This document shows positions 43,139 to 52,044 of a stretch of DNA of 64,000 nt, piece by piece (within the stretch, counting starts at the first letter, position 1; every line of letters begins with the position of its first letter). The DNA lies in the NCBI RefSeq assembly GCF_950097975.1, contig NZ_CATNHF010000028.1, positions 1-64,000 of the forward strand, read 5' to 3'. The notes below the pieces were generated by a model. It saw nothing but the letters and a program-made list of their open reading frames with translations, ran no database searches and was not told where the DNA came from. This DNA is from Microbacterium sp. T2.11-28 (GTDB lineage: Bacteria; Actinomycetota; Actinomycetes; Actinomycetales; Microbacteriaceae). The position numbers and the translations under genes were made by a program.

Positions 43139-44068
43139 ATGGACAGCGCCCCCACCCTGCCCGGTGCGCACCCCCAGTTCGGTGTGCATCCTCCCGCGCG
43201 ACGCACGATCGTGCACCTGAGCGACACCCACCTGCTGGCCGCGAACCGGCCGCTGGGGGGCCGCTACGACACCGCCGCGAACCTCGAGGCGACGATGGCG
43301 GCGGTCACGCGCACCGGCGTCCGCCCCGACGCCATCGTCGTCACGGGCGACCTCACCGACCTCGGCGAGCCCGACGCCTACCGATCGCTGCGCGCGACGG
43401 TGGAGCCGTTCGCGGGCGCGCTCGGGGCGCCGGTGATCTGGGTCGCCGGGAACCACGACGAGCGCCCGGCGCTGCGGGCCGGGCTGCTGGACGGCGCATC
43501 CACCCAGGAGCCGGTCACCGGGGTGTGGGATCTCGGCGGACTGCGGCTGATCGCCCTGGACTCCAGCGTGCCCGGCTGGCATCACGGCGACCTCGATGCG
43601 GATCAGCTCGCCTGGCTCTCGAAGGTGCTCGCCGAGCCCGCGCCGCTGGGCACCGTCGTCGCCCTGCACCACCCGCCGCTTCCGAGTCACATCCCCTTCT
43701 TCGACATCCTCGAGCTGCGCCATCAGGCCGAGCTGGCCGAGGTGCTCGCCGGCTCCGACGTGCGCGCGATCCTCGCGGGGCACCTGCACTACTCGACGAG
43801 CGGGACCTTCGCCGGCATCCCGGTGAGCGTCGCCGCCGCCACCTGCTACACGATGAACCTCCAGCGGCCGCCGGCATCGGTCAACGGCATGGATGCCGGG
43901 CAGTCCTTCCACCTCGTGCACGTCTACGACGACGCGATCACCCATACCGTGGTGCCGGTGGTCGAGGCGGAGACGAGCGAGTACTTCTCGCCGGAGTGGG
44001 TCGCGGCGATGGCGCGGCTGACACCGGAGGAGCGGCTCGAGGCCTTCTCGCGGAAGCCGACCGTATGA
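43139..44068 (+). CDS. Metallophosphoesterase, cyclic nucleotide phosphodiesterase-like (CpdA type)
   Basis: A 309-residue calcineurin-like phosphoesterase with the full set of metal motifs: HLSDTHLL, VVTGDLTDLG, AGNHDERP, LHHPPLPSH and LAGHLHYSTS. Closest to CpdA-type 3',5'-cAMP phosphodiesterases by layout, but the true substrate is unproven. ATG 43139 is 7 nt after a TAGGCT box (43126-43131), indicating leaderless transcription. The SDR gene follows 40 nt downstream in the same direction. Confidence 0.87.
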   Translation: MDSAPTLPGAHPQFGVHPPARRTIVHLSDTHLLAANRPLGGRYDTAANLEATMAAVTRTGVRPDAIVVTGDLTDLGEPDAYRSLRATVEPFAGALGAPVIWVAGNHDERPALRAGLLDGASTQEPVTGVWDLGGLRLIALDSSVPGWHHGDLDADQLAWLSKVLAEPAPLGTVVALHHPPLPSHIPFFDILELRHQAELAEVLAGSDVRAILAGHLHYSTSGTFAGIPVSVAAATCYTMNLQRPPASVNGMDAGQSFHLVHVYDDAITHTVVPVVEAETSEYFSPEWVAAMARLTPEERLEAFSRKPTV

Positions 44069-44108
44069 GGCCCGCGGGCGGGGCCCCCGCCGCGGCGGGT
44101 GCCGGCCG

Positions 44109-44936
44109 GTGAGCCGCACGATCGTCATCACCGGCGCCAGCGACGGCATCGGCGCCGCGGCCGCGCGTCAGCTGCACGCGGCGGGTCAGCAGGTCGTGGT
44201 CGTCGGGCGCGATCCCGACAAGACCGCGCGCATCGCCGACGAGCTCGGCGTCGACCGGTTCGTCGCCGACTTCGCGGTCCTCGACGAGGTGCGGGCGCTC
44301 GCCGCAGATCTGCGCGCGCGGTACTCGCGCATCGACGTCCTCGCCAACAACGCCGGCGGGATCATCGACCGGCGGCGGAGCACGGTCGACGGGCACGAGC
44401 TCACCTTCCAGGTGAACCACCTGGCGGGGTTCCTCCTCACGCTGCTGCTGCGGGACCGTCTCCTCGACAGCGGCGCGTCGGTGATCCAGACCTCCAGCGT
44501 CGCGGCGCGGCGCTTCTCCCGTTTCGACATCGACGACCTCGACGCCGAGCGCCGGTTCTCCTCGTCGACGGCGTACGGCAACGCGAAGCTCGCGAACATC
44601 CTCTTCACCGCGGAGCTGCAGCGCCGCCTGGGCCCGAGCGGGCTCTCCGCCGTCGCCTTCCACCCCGGGGCCATCGCCAGCGGCTTCGCGTCGGCCGCGC
44701 GCGGTCCGTGGCGCTGGATGTACACCAATCCGCTCACCCGGCGCCTGCTCACCCCCGTGGAGGTCGGGGGATCACGGCTCACCTGGCTCGCCCTGGGTCG
44801 CCCCGGCGCCGACTGGCGACCGGGCGCGTACTACGCCGAGAACCGCATCTCGCGGACGCACCGCCTCGCCGCGGATCCGCAGCTCGCGGCCCGTCTGTGG
44901 GAGCGCAGCGCCGCCATGGTGGGCGTCGAGCCGTAA
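44109..44936 (+). CDS. Short-chain dehydrogenase/reductase
   Basis: A 275-residue NAD(P)-dependent oxidoreductase: TGASDGIG cofactor loop, NNAGG, a Ser in QTSSVAARR, and the catalytic YGNAK (YxxxK). Layout resembles the retinol-dehydrogenase-like subgroup found in many actinobacteria. Start GTG 44109; it may be co-transcribed with the phosphodiesterase upstream. Substrate unknown. Confidence 0.88.
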   Translation: MSRTIVITGASDGIGAAAARQLHAAGQQVVVVGRDPDKTARIADELGVDRFVADFAVLDEVRALAADLRARYSRIDVLANNAGGIIDRRRSTVDGHELTFQVNHLAGFLLTLLLRDRLLDSGASVIQTSSVAARRFSRFDIDDLDAERRFSSSTAYGNAKLANILFTAELQRRLGPSGLSAVAFHPGAIASGFASAARGPWRWMYTNPLTRRLLTPVEVGGSRLTWLALGRPGADWRPGAYYAENRISRTHRLAADPQLAARLWERSAAMVGVEP

Positions 44937-44993
44937 CGGGCATCCGGTTCCGGTCGGTCGCTCGCGGCGCGCGGCGCTCCGGAGAGACCCGGG

Positions 44994-45024
44994 TTGACTG
45001 AGAGCGCACTCTAAGTTCTACCGT
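44994..45024 (+). promoter_or_regulatory. MerR-type promoter with operator between -35 and -10
   Basis: TTGACT (44994-44999) and TACCGT (45019-45024) are 19 bp apart, the stretched spacing typical of MerR-activated promoters. The spacer holds a near-perfect palindrome ACTgAGAG-N4-CTCTaAGT (44997-45016). The ATG of the MerR gene is 6 nt after the -10 box, so the mRNA would be leaderless. Confidence 0.75.
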
Positions 45025-45030
45025 GAGGAC

Positions 45031-45410
45031 ATGACCCTCCTCCACGACGGACTCTCGATCTCGGACGCCGCCGCGGCGACCGGCCTGACGACCCACACGC
45101 TGCGGTACTACGAGCGGGCCGGTCTCATGCTGACGCCCGTCGACCGCGCCTCGTCGACGCACCGCCGATACAGCGACGCGGACATCGGCTGGGTGCAGTT
45201 CCTCACCCGCCTGAGATCGACGGGGATGCCCATCGCCACGATCCGGGCGTACACCGAGCTCGTGCGCGCGGGCGAGGACACCGTCGACGCTCGGCTGGAG
45301 CTGCTGCTGCGTCATCGCCGCGGCGTCCTCGCCCAGCTGGAGGAGATCACGGCGAGCCTCGCCGCCATCGACTACAAGATCGCCGTCTACCGGCAGAAGG
45401 AGAAGACCGC

Positions 45411-45414
<4 letters not shown>
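45031..45414 (+). CDS. MerR family transcriptional regulator
   Basis: A 127-residue protein with an N-terminal winged helix ([24 protein letters not shown]) and a C-terminal coiled-coil dimerisation helix. There is no Cys cluster, so it is not a typical metal or SoxR sensor. It should bind the palindrome in its own promoter (44997-45016) and regulate itself and the aldo/keto reductase, whose start overlaps its stop by 4 nt. Confidence 0.9.
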
Positions 45415-46388
<974 letters not shown>

Positions 46389-46413
46389 CGGCGCCACGCG
46401 CCGTCTCGTACAA

Positions 46414-46456
46414 CGCCGGGGCGACGATGTACACGGAGTACATCGTCGCCCCGGCG
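46414..46456. terminator. Perfect 19-bp stem hairpin after the aldo/keto reductase gene
   Basis: Arms 46414-46432 and 46438-46456 are exact complements with a 5-nt ACGGA loop, 25 nt past the stop. No T-run follows, but stem stability makes a terminator the likeliest role. The aspA promoter box TAGGCT (46466-46471) lies just downstream. Confidence 0.6.
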
Positions 46457-46518
46457 CTGCGCGACTAGGCTCGAAGCTGATCCGCCACCCCCCTCGAGAC
46501 CCACAAGGACTCCCACAC

Positions 46519-47976
46519 ATGGCTCTGGACGCAACGACGCGCACCGAAACCGACTCCCTCGGATCCCTCGAGATCCCCGCCGACGCGTACTGGGGCATCC
46601 ACACCGCCCGGGCGCTGGAGAACTTCCCGATCTCGCGACGGCCGATCTCGGTGTACGCGGATCTCGTGAAGGCGCTGGCGATGGTCAAGCAGGCCTCTGC
46701 GCGGGCGAACCTCGAGATCGGCGTCCTCGACGCCGAGCGCGCCGACCTCATCGATCGCGCCTCCCAGCGCGTCATCGACGGCGAGTTCCACGACCAGTTC
46801 GTCGTGGGGGTGATCCAGGGCGGCGCCGGGACCTCCACGAACATGAACGCGAACGAGGTCATCACCAACATCGCGCTCGAACTCGCCGGCCGCGAGAAGG
46901 GCGACTACGCCTACCTGTCGCCGATCGACCACACCAACCGCAGCCAGTCGACCAACGACGTGTACCCCACGGCGGTGAAGATCGGACTGAGCCTGGACCT
47001 CAAGTCGCTGCTGGAGGAGCTGGATCTCCTGCGGCAGTCCTTCCTGGCCAAGGCGGTGGAGTTCCACGACATCCTCAAGATCGGCCGTACGCAGCTGCAG
47101 GACGCCGTGCCCATGACGCTCGGCCAGGAGTTCCACGGCTTCGCCACGACCCTCGGCTACGACCACCAGCGCCTCACCGAGAACGCCTACCTGCTCTACG
47201 AGATCAACATGGGCGCGACGGCCATCGGCACCGGCATCACCACGCACCCGGACTACGCGGCCGCGGTGCTGCGGCACCTCCGCGAGATCACCGCGCTCGA
47301 TCTGGCCACGGCCGACGACCTGGTCGAGGCGACGAGCGACACCGGGTCGTTCATGTCGTTCTCCTCCTCGCTCAAGCGCAACGCGATCAAGCTCTCCAAG
47401 ATCTGCAACGACCTGAGGCTGCTGTCGTCGGGACCGCAGGCGGGGCTGGGCGAGATCAACCTGCCGGCGCGTCAGGCAGGATCGAGCATCATGCCGGGCA
47501 AGGTCAACCCGGTGATCCCGGAGGTCGTCAACCAGGTCGCGTTCGCCGTGGCGGGCGCGGACCTCACCGTCACGATGGCCGTCGAGGGCGGCCAGCTGCA
47601 GCTGAACGCGTTCGAGCCGGTCATCGCGCACTCGATCTTCCAGTCCATCACGTGGATGCGCCGCGGAATGCGCACCCTGCGCGTGAACTGCGTCGACGGC
47701 ATCACCGCCAACCGCGAGCGGCTGGGCGCCATGGTCGGCGCGTCGGTCGGCGTCGTGACGGCGCTCACGCCCTTCATCGGCTACGCGGCCTCGGCGGCGC
47801 TGGCCAAGACCGCACTGCTCACCCACCGCAACGTCGGCGACCTCGTCGTCGAGGCGGGCCTCATGACGCGCGAAGAAGTGGACAAGCAGCTGTCGCCGGC
47901 CCGCCTGTCCGGTCTCGAGGCGATCACGCAGGCGATCCCGGTGGTCCAGCCCGCCGAGAACCTCGTCGAGGGCTGA
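46519..47976 (+). CDS. aspA: Aspartate ammonia-lyase
   Basis: Converts L-aspartate to fumarate and ammonia. The 485-residue protein has the fumarase/aspartase signature GSSIMPGKVNP and conserved GTGITTHPDY and SQSTNDVYPTA segments; the latter two and the length favour aspartase over fumarase. TAGGCT box at 46466-46471 would give a ~40-nt leader. Together with the dicarboxylate symporter at the window end it could feed aspartate/fumarate metabolism, though they are far apart. Confidence 0.92.
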   Translation: MALDATTRTETDSLGSLEIPADAYWGIHTARALENFPISRRPISVYADLVKALAMVKQASARANLEIGVLDAERADLIDRASQRVIDGEFHDQFVVGVIQGGAGTSTNMNANEVITNIALELAGREKGDYAYLSPIDHTNRSQSTNDVYPTAVKIGLSLDLKSLLEELDLLRQSFLAKAVEFHDILKIGRTQLQDAVPMTLGQEFHGFATTLGYDHQRLTENAYLLYEINMGATAIGTGITTHPDYAAAVLRHLREITALDLATADDLVEATSDTGSFMSFSSSLKRNAIKLSKICNDLRLLSSGPQAGLGEINLPARQAGSSIMPGKVNPVIPEVVNQVAFAVAGADLTVTMAVEGGQLQLNAFEPVIAHSIFQSITWMRRGMRTLRVNCVDGITANRERLGAMVGASVGVVTALTPFIGYAASAALAKTALLTHRNVGDLVVEAGLMTREEVDKQLSPARLSGLEAITQAIPVVQPAENLVEG

Positions 47977-48059
47977 TCGGCGCGGTCCTTTGCGCCGGGC
48001 CGTCGGATGCCGATAGCGTCGCCATGCCGGGACGTCCGGCGACGTGAGGAGAGAGCCCC

Positions 48060-48506
48060 ATGACCGACCCGCAGAACCCGCCGCAGCCGCCGGCCTACGA
48101 GACCCCCGCCTACCCGGCCGCGCCGCCGGCGGCGCCCGCCTACAACGCGGGATACGGTCAGGCGCCGGCGCCGGGAACGCCGATCCCGGGTCGCACGATG
48201 GGCATCGTCGCGTTCGTGCTGTCCTTCTTCCTGCAGCTGATCGCGCTCGTGCTGGGCATCGTCGCGCTGGTGCAGAGCCGCAAGGCCGGGCAGAAGAACG
48301 GCTTCGCCCTCGCCGCCATCATCATCAGCTCCGTCCTGCTGGTCGTCGGCACGATCATCGCGATCGTCGTGATCAGCTTCTGGGTCAACGTCGGAGGCGA
48401 CCTGGCGACCCAGATCCAGGCGTGCATCGACAACGGGGGTGCCGGCACCGTCGAGGTCAACGGTGTGACGCTCTCGTGCGAAGAGGTGCTCGAGCAGTCG
48501 CGCTGA
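48060..48506 (+). CDS. DUF4190-type membrane protein with Pro-rich N-terminus
   Basis: A 148-residue protein: a ~45-residue Pro/Ala/Tyr-rich cytoplasmic segment, two transmembrane helices (about 48-75 and 84-108) separated by QSRKAGQKNG, typical of DUF4190, and a short extracellular C-terminus containing two Cys. GAGGAGAG ribosome site; TAGCGT at 48014-48019 gives a ~34-nt leader. Function unknown. Confidence 0.8.
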   Translation: MTDPQNPPQPPAYETPAYPAAPPAAPAYNAGYGQAPAPGTPIPGRTMGIVAFVLSFFLQLIALVLGIVALVQSRKAGQKNGFALAAIIISSVLLVVGTIIAIVVISFWVNVGGDLATQIQACIDNGGAGTVEVNGVTLSCEEVLEQSR

Positions 48507-48520
48507 CACCTCGGCCTCAG

Positions 48521-48552
48521 CAACGGGCGGTGCCGCACGGCGCCGCCCGTTG
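48521..48552. terminator. Bidirectional hairpin between convergent genes
   Basis: A 14-bp stem with one G-U pair (48521-48534 with 48539-48552), core CAACGGGCGG/CCGCCCGTTG and a 4-nt loop, lies in the 53-bp gap between the DUF4190 and FAH genes. Confidence 0.65.
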
Positions 48553-48559
48553 CCGCATT

Positions 48560-49426
48560 TCAGCCGAGGATGCGGCAGTGGGTCGTGAGTGCGCCGATCC
48601 CGTCGATCCCGACGGTCACGGTCGAGCGGTCGCGGAGGAAGATCTGCGGATCGCGCGAGTACCCGGCACCGCCGGGGCTGCCCGTGGAGATGAGCGTGCC
48701 GGGCAGGAGCGTCGCCGACTGCGACAGGTGCGACACGAGGGTGGCGACGGACCGGATCATCTGACCCGTGGTCGCGTCCTGCACCGTCTGCCCGTCCACG
48801 ACGGCCCAGATGTGGAGGTCCTGCGGATCGGCGATCTCATCGGCGGTGACGACGACAGGTCCGGTGGGGGTGAACCCGTCGAAGGACTTGCAGCGCGACC
48901 ACTGCGCCTCCGAGAACTGGATGTCCCGCGCGGTGATGTCGTTGACCACCGTGTAGCCCCAGACGTGGGAGAGCGCGTCCGCCTCGGCGACGTCCTTCGC
49001 GGCGGTCCCGATGATCACTCCGAGCTCCGCCTCGTAGTCGACGGACTCGCTGAGCGAGCGCGGCCACGTCGTCGTGGCGTCGTGACCGGTCAGGGATCCC
49101 GGCCACAGCACGAACACCGTGGGCGCCTTGTCGGCCTTCAACCCCAGCTCGCTCGAGTGCGCCGCGTAGTTCAGCCCGACCGCGAGCACCACGGGCGGCC
49201 GGCTGACCGCCGTGGCGAAGCCGAGGTCCGCGACCGGCTGCCAGCCGGTGGCCGACGCGACCGCCTCGCGCACCCGGCTCAGCAGGACGTCGCCGCCCTC
49301 GATGAGGCTCTGCAGGTCGTCCGGGGCGCCGGCGAACAGCGGGGCGACCGGAAGCGCCTCGTCTCCGCGGACGACGGCGAGCCGCGGATCGACGGACGCG
49401 GCCGAGGTCACGTGGGCGAAGCGCAT
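48560..49426 (-). CDS. Fumarylacetoacetate hydrolase family protein
   Basis: A 288-residue FAH-fold enzyme. Metal-binding acidic residues are visible in DYEAELGVIIG (E-x-E) and further downstream; GYTVVNDITARD is a family signature. Members hydrolyse or decarboxylate aromatic-degradation intermediates, or act as oxaloacetate decarboxylases; the substrate cannot be assigned without a pathway context, and none is adjacent. ATG 49426 is 6 nt from a TAGCCT box (49433-49438, minus strand). Confidence 0.86.
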   Translation of the reverse strand: MRFAHVTSAASVDPRLAVVRGDEALPVAPLFAGAPDDLQSLIEGGDVLLSRVREAVASATGWQPVADLGFATAVSRPPVVLAVGLNYAAHSSELGLKADKAPTVFVLWPGSLTGHDATTTWPRSLSESVDYEAELGVIIGTAAKDVAEADALSHVWGYTVVNDITARDIQFSEAQWSRCKSFDGFTPTGPVVVTADEIADPQDLHIWAVVDGQTVQDATTGQMIRSVATLVSHLSQSATLLPGTLISTGSPGGAGYSRDPQIFLRDRSTVTVGIDGIGALTTHCRILG

Positions 49427-49485
49427 CCCCCCAGGCTACCCGGCGCATCGGCGCGCACGGGGGAGCCGACCCTAGGCTGAGCGTC

Positions 49486-50667
49486 ATGGCCTTCCCCTCG
49501 GCATTCGCTCAGCCCCCTCACGGATCACCGGCGGCGGTGCCGCACGCGACCGCATCGCCGTCCCTCCCCGTTCCGGTGCGCGCCGGCAGAGCGGCGCCGA
49601 TCTGGCTGTTCGCGCTCCTGACCGTCATGGCGTTCGGGCTGGCCGCCTACCTCGTCACCTTCCTGGGGGTGGCCGCCTCGGCGATCGGCATGGTCCTCGC
49701 CGTCATCCCGCTGGCCGGGGTGCTGCTGGCGGTGCGGCTCATCGACCGGTGGGAGCCCGAACCGCGCGGCCTGGTGATCGCGGCCGTGGCGTGGGGAGCG
49801 GTCGGGGCGGTGGGCCTGGCGCTGCTGGTCGACCTCGCGCTGTCCCCGGCGATGGTCGTCGTCGACCCCGCCCTCGGCGACGCGTTCTCGGCCGTCGTCC
49901 AGGCGCCCGTGGTGGAGGAGGTCGCCAAGGGGCTGGGCGTGCTTCTCCTCTTCGTCTTCGGCCGGCGCGCGTTCGACGGCCCGGTCGACGGCGTCGTGTA
50001 CGGCGCCCTCGTGGGCGCCGGGTTCGCGTTCACCGAGAACATCCTCTACTTCGCCACGAGCCTCATCGAGGGCGGCGTCACCGAGGTCACCTTCACCTTC
50101 GTGCTGCGGGGCGTGCTGTCGCCGTTCGCGCACGTGATGTTCACGGCCGTCACCGGCTACGCCCTCGGCCGGGCGGCGCGGAGCGGGGCGTCGACCTCGG
50201 GCGCGCTCGGACCCTGGCTGCTCGGGATGCTGGGGGCGGCCGTGCTCCACGCGGTGTGGAACGGGTCCGCGATGTTCGCGGACTTCTTCGCGCTGTACGC
50301 CACGCTCCAGGTCCCGCTCTTCCTGGCCTTCGTGGGCGGCGTGCTGATGCTGCGGCGTGAAGAGGCTCGGCTGACCCGCGACCGTCTGGGGGAGTACGCC
50401 GCCGCCGGGTGGTTCAGCGGGGCCGAGGTGGAGATGCTCGCGACGGCGCGCGGACGTCGGCACGCGATGGCGTGGGCGCGCACGCTCCCCGGCGACCGAC
50501 GGCCCCTGATGGCGGACTTCATCCACGAGGCGACCGCGCTCGCGGCGGCGCGCCAGCGCGCGCTGAGCGGGAGGGACGCCGCCGCCGCGCACGACGAGCG
50601 GGTCTTCCTGACCCGGACGATCGGTGCGCGCTCGGCGCTGCTGAGCCGGGACGCCGCCCCCCGGTAG
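49486..50667 (+). CDS. PrsW family intramembrane metalloprotease
   Basis: A 393-residue protein with about nine transmembrane helices. Active-site motifs of the PrsW/CAAX-type family are present: EEVAKGLG (EExxK), FAFTENILYF (FxxxEN) and histidines in HVMFTAVTGYALG and LHAVWN. PrsW-type proteases can cleave membrane proteins such as anti-sigma factors; no such partner is adjacent. ATG 49486 is 7 nt after a TAGGCT box (49473-49478), pointing to leaderless transcription. Confidence 0.88.
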   Translation: MAFPSAFAQPPHGSPAAVPHATASPSLPVPVRAGRAAPIWLFALLTVMAFGLAAYLVTFLGVAASAIGMVLAVIPLAGVLLAVRLIDRWEPEPRGLVIAAVAWGAVGAVGLALLVDLALSPAMVVVDPALGDAFSAVVQAPVVEEVAKGLGVLLLFVFGRRAFDGPVDGVVYGALVGAGFAFTENILYFATSLIEGGVTEVTFTFVLRGVLSPFAHVMFTAVTGYALGRAARSGASTSGALGPWLLGMLGAAVLHAVWNGSAMFADFFALYATLQVPLFLAFVGGVLMLRREEARLTRDRLGEYAAAGWFSGAEVEMLATARGRRHAMAWARTLPGDRRPLMADFIHEATALAAARQRALSGRDAAAAHDERVFLTRTIGARSALLSRDAAPR

Positions 50668-50671
50668 CAAG

Positions 50672-50722
50672 ACTCAGCGCCCGGTGCCGCGGCGATGCCT
50701 GCGTGTCGACCGAGCGCTGAGT
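50672..50722. repeat. Inverted repeat ACTCAGCGC ... GCGCTGAGT
   Basis: Nine-base perfect arms (50672-50680, 50714-50722) with a 33-nt GC-rich centre, immediately downstream of the PrsW stop. It may act as a terminator or be a dispersed palindromic element; not distinguishable here. Confidence 0.5.
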
Positions 50723-50824
50723 TGATCTGCCCCATTGTCCCCACGGGCTCGATCCGCTGTCAAGGGTGGTCGCCGCCGGGCCGCACCGGGTGACCCGATG
50801 GGCGCGGCGTGCTTGGATGGAGGC

Positions 50825-51193
50825 ATGACTGATGAGCGCACCAAGCCCGAGTTCGACGCCCCCGACGGCCCCGCCCCCTCCGACCTCGTCATCCGCGACC
50901 TCATCGTGGGCGACGGCGCCGAGGCCCAGCCGGGCGACACCGTCACCGTGCACTACGCCGGGGTCGAGTACGACTCCGGGGAGGAGTTCGACTCCTCCTG
51001 GGGCCGTGGCGAGAGCATCCAGTTCCCGCTCCGCGGTCTCATCCAGGGATGGCAGGACGGCATCCCGGGCATGAAGGTGGGCGGCCGCCGAGAGCTGGTC
51101 ATCCCGCCGCACCTGGCCTACGGCCCCGCCGGCGGCCACTTCCTCGGCGGCAAGACCCTGATCTTCATCATCGACCTGCTCGCCGTCGGCTGA
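50825..51193 (+). CDS. FKBP-type peptidyl-prolyl isomerase
   Basis: A 122-residue cytoplasmic single-domain FKBP: VTVHYAGVEYDSGEEFDSSW, GLIQGWQDGIPGMKVGGRR and LIFIIDLLAVG match the family throughout. Catalyses cis-trans isomerisation of Xaa-Pro bonds. No signal peptide. ATG 50825 lies 6 nt after a TTGGAT -10-like box. A double hairpin terminator follows the gene. Confidence 0.93.
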   Translation: MTDERTKPEFDAPDGPAPSDLVIRDLIVGDGAEAQPGDTVTVHYAGVEYDSGEEFDSSWGRGESIQFPLRGLIQGWQDGIPGMKVGGRRELVIPPHLAYGPAGGHFLGGKTLIFIIDLLAVG

Positions 51194-51204
51194 GTCGTTC
51201 GATC

Positions 51205-51285
51205 CGAGTGGGGGCGGCGCGCCGCACGGCGGCCGCCCCCACTCGTTCGTCCCGCGATCGCACGTCGGTCGCGGGACGTTTTTTT
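51205..51285 (+). terminator. Tandem hairpins ending in a Rho-independent terminator
   Basis: First hairpin: 14-bp perfect arms (51205-51218, 51232-51245). Second: CGTCCCGCGA (51248-51257) pairs with TCGCGGGACG (51269-51278) and is followed by seven T (51279-51285). The second is the clearest intrinsic terminator in the window and ends the FKBP transcript. Confidence 0.92.
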
Positions 51286-51357
51286 ATTCGCGGGAATAGA
51301 TCCTGGCGCGCGGCGTTTCACCGTGCCAGACCGTTTCCACCTCTGCGAAGGAATGAC

Positions 51358-51927
51358 ATGACCGACACCACCACCACCACCACGCTCGAGATCCCCGGCT
51401 ACAAGGCGGGCACCTGGGTGCTCGACCCCTCGCACAGCGAAGTCTCCTTCAGCGTGCGCCACATGATGATCTCGAAGGTGCGCGGGACGTTCGGCCTGAA
51501 GAGCGCCACGATCATCGCGCCGGAGAACCCGCTGGAGGCCCGCGTCGAGGCCTCCGTGGACGTCGCCTCCATCGACACGAAGGACGAGGGCCGCGACAAC
51601 CACCTCCGCTCGGCCGACTTCTTCGACACCGAGACCTACCCGACGCTCGACTTCGTCTCCACCGGTGTCCGCTACGAGGGCGGGGACTTCCTCGTCGACG
51701 GCGACCTGACGATCCGCGGCGTCACCAAGCCCGCCACCTTCGAGCTCGAGTTCGGCGGCTTCGGCACCGACCCGTGGGGCAACTACAAGGCCGGCGCGAC
51801 GGCGAAGACCGTCATCGACCGCGAGGACTTCGGCCTCACCTGGAACGCCGCCCTCGAGACCGGCGGGGTGCTCGTCGGCAAGGACGTCACCATCACGCTC
51901 GACCTCCAGGGTTCGCTGCAGGCCTGA
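51358..51927 (+). CDS. YceI family lipid-binding-fold protein
   Basis: A 189-residue protein with the YceI beta-barrel pattern: WVLDPSHSEVSFSVRHMMISKVRGTF, then RDNHLRSADFFDTETYPTLDF and GDLTIRGVTKP. YceI proteins bind isoprenoid-like lipids. No signal peptide is visible, as in many actinobacterial members. ATG 51358 follows a GAAGGAA purine stretch. Probably monocistronic, bounded by terminators on both sides. Confidence 0.9.
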   Translation: MTDTTTTTTLEIPGYKAGTWVLDPSHSEVSFSVRHMMISKVRGTFGLKSATIIAPENPLEARVEASVDVASIDTKDEGRDNHLRSADFFDTETYPTLDFVSTGVRYEGGDFLVDGDLTIRGVTKPATFELEFGGFGTDPWGNYKAGATAKTVIDREDFGLTWNAALETGGVLVGKDVTITLDLQGSLQA

Positions 51928-51942
51928 GTCCACAGGGCCTCA

Positions 51943-51977
51943 GACGGGGTGGATGCCGCATCGGCATCCACCCCGTC
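51943..51977 (+). terminator. 15-bp perfect hairpin after the YceI gene
   Basis: Arms 51943-51957 and 51963-51977 with a 5-nt loop, 15 nt after the stop codon. It is followed by a G-run instead of a T-run. Confidence 0.65.
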
Positions 51978-52044
51978 CGCATGTGGGGGGGCGGGTGGAC
52001 GTGTAGTCTGGCGCCACATCCCGGGTACCCGAAGGCCTGATCCC

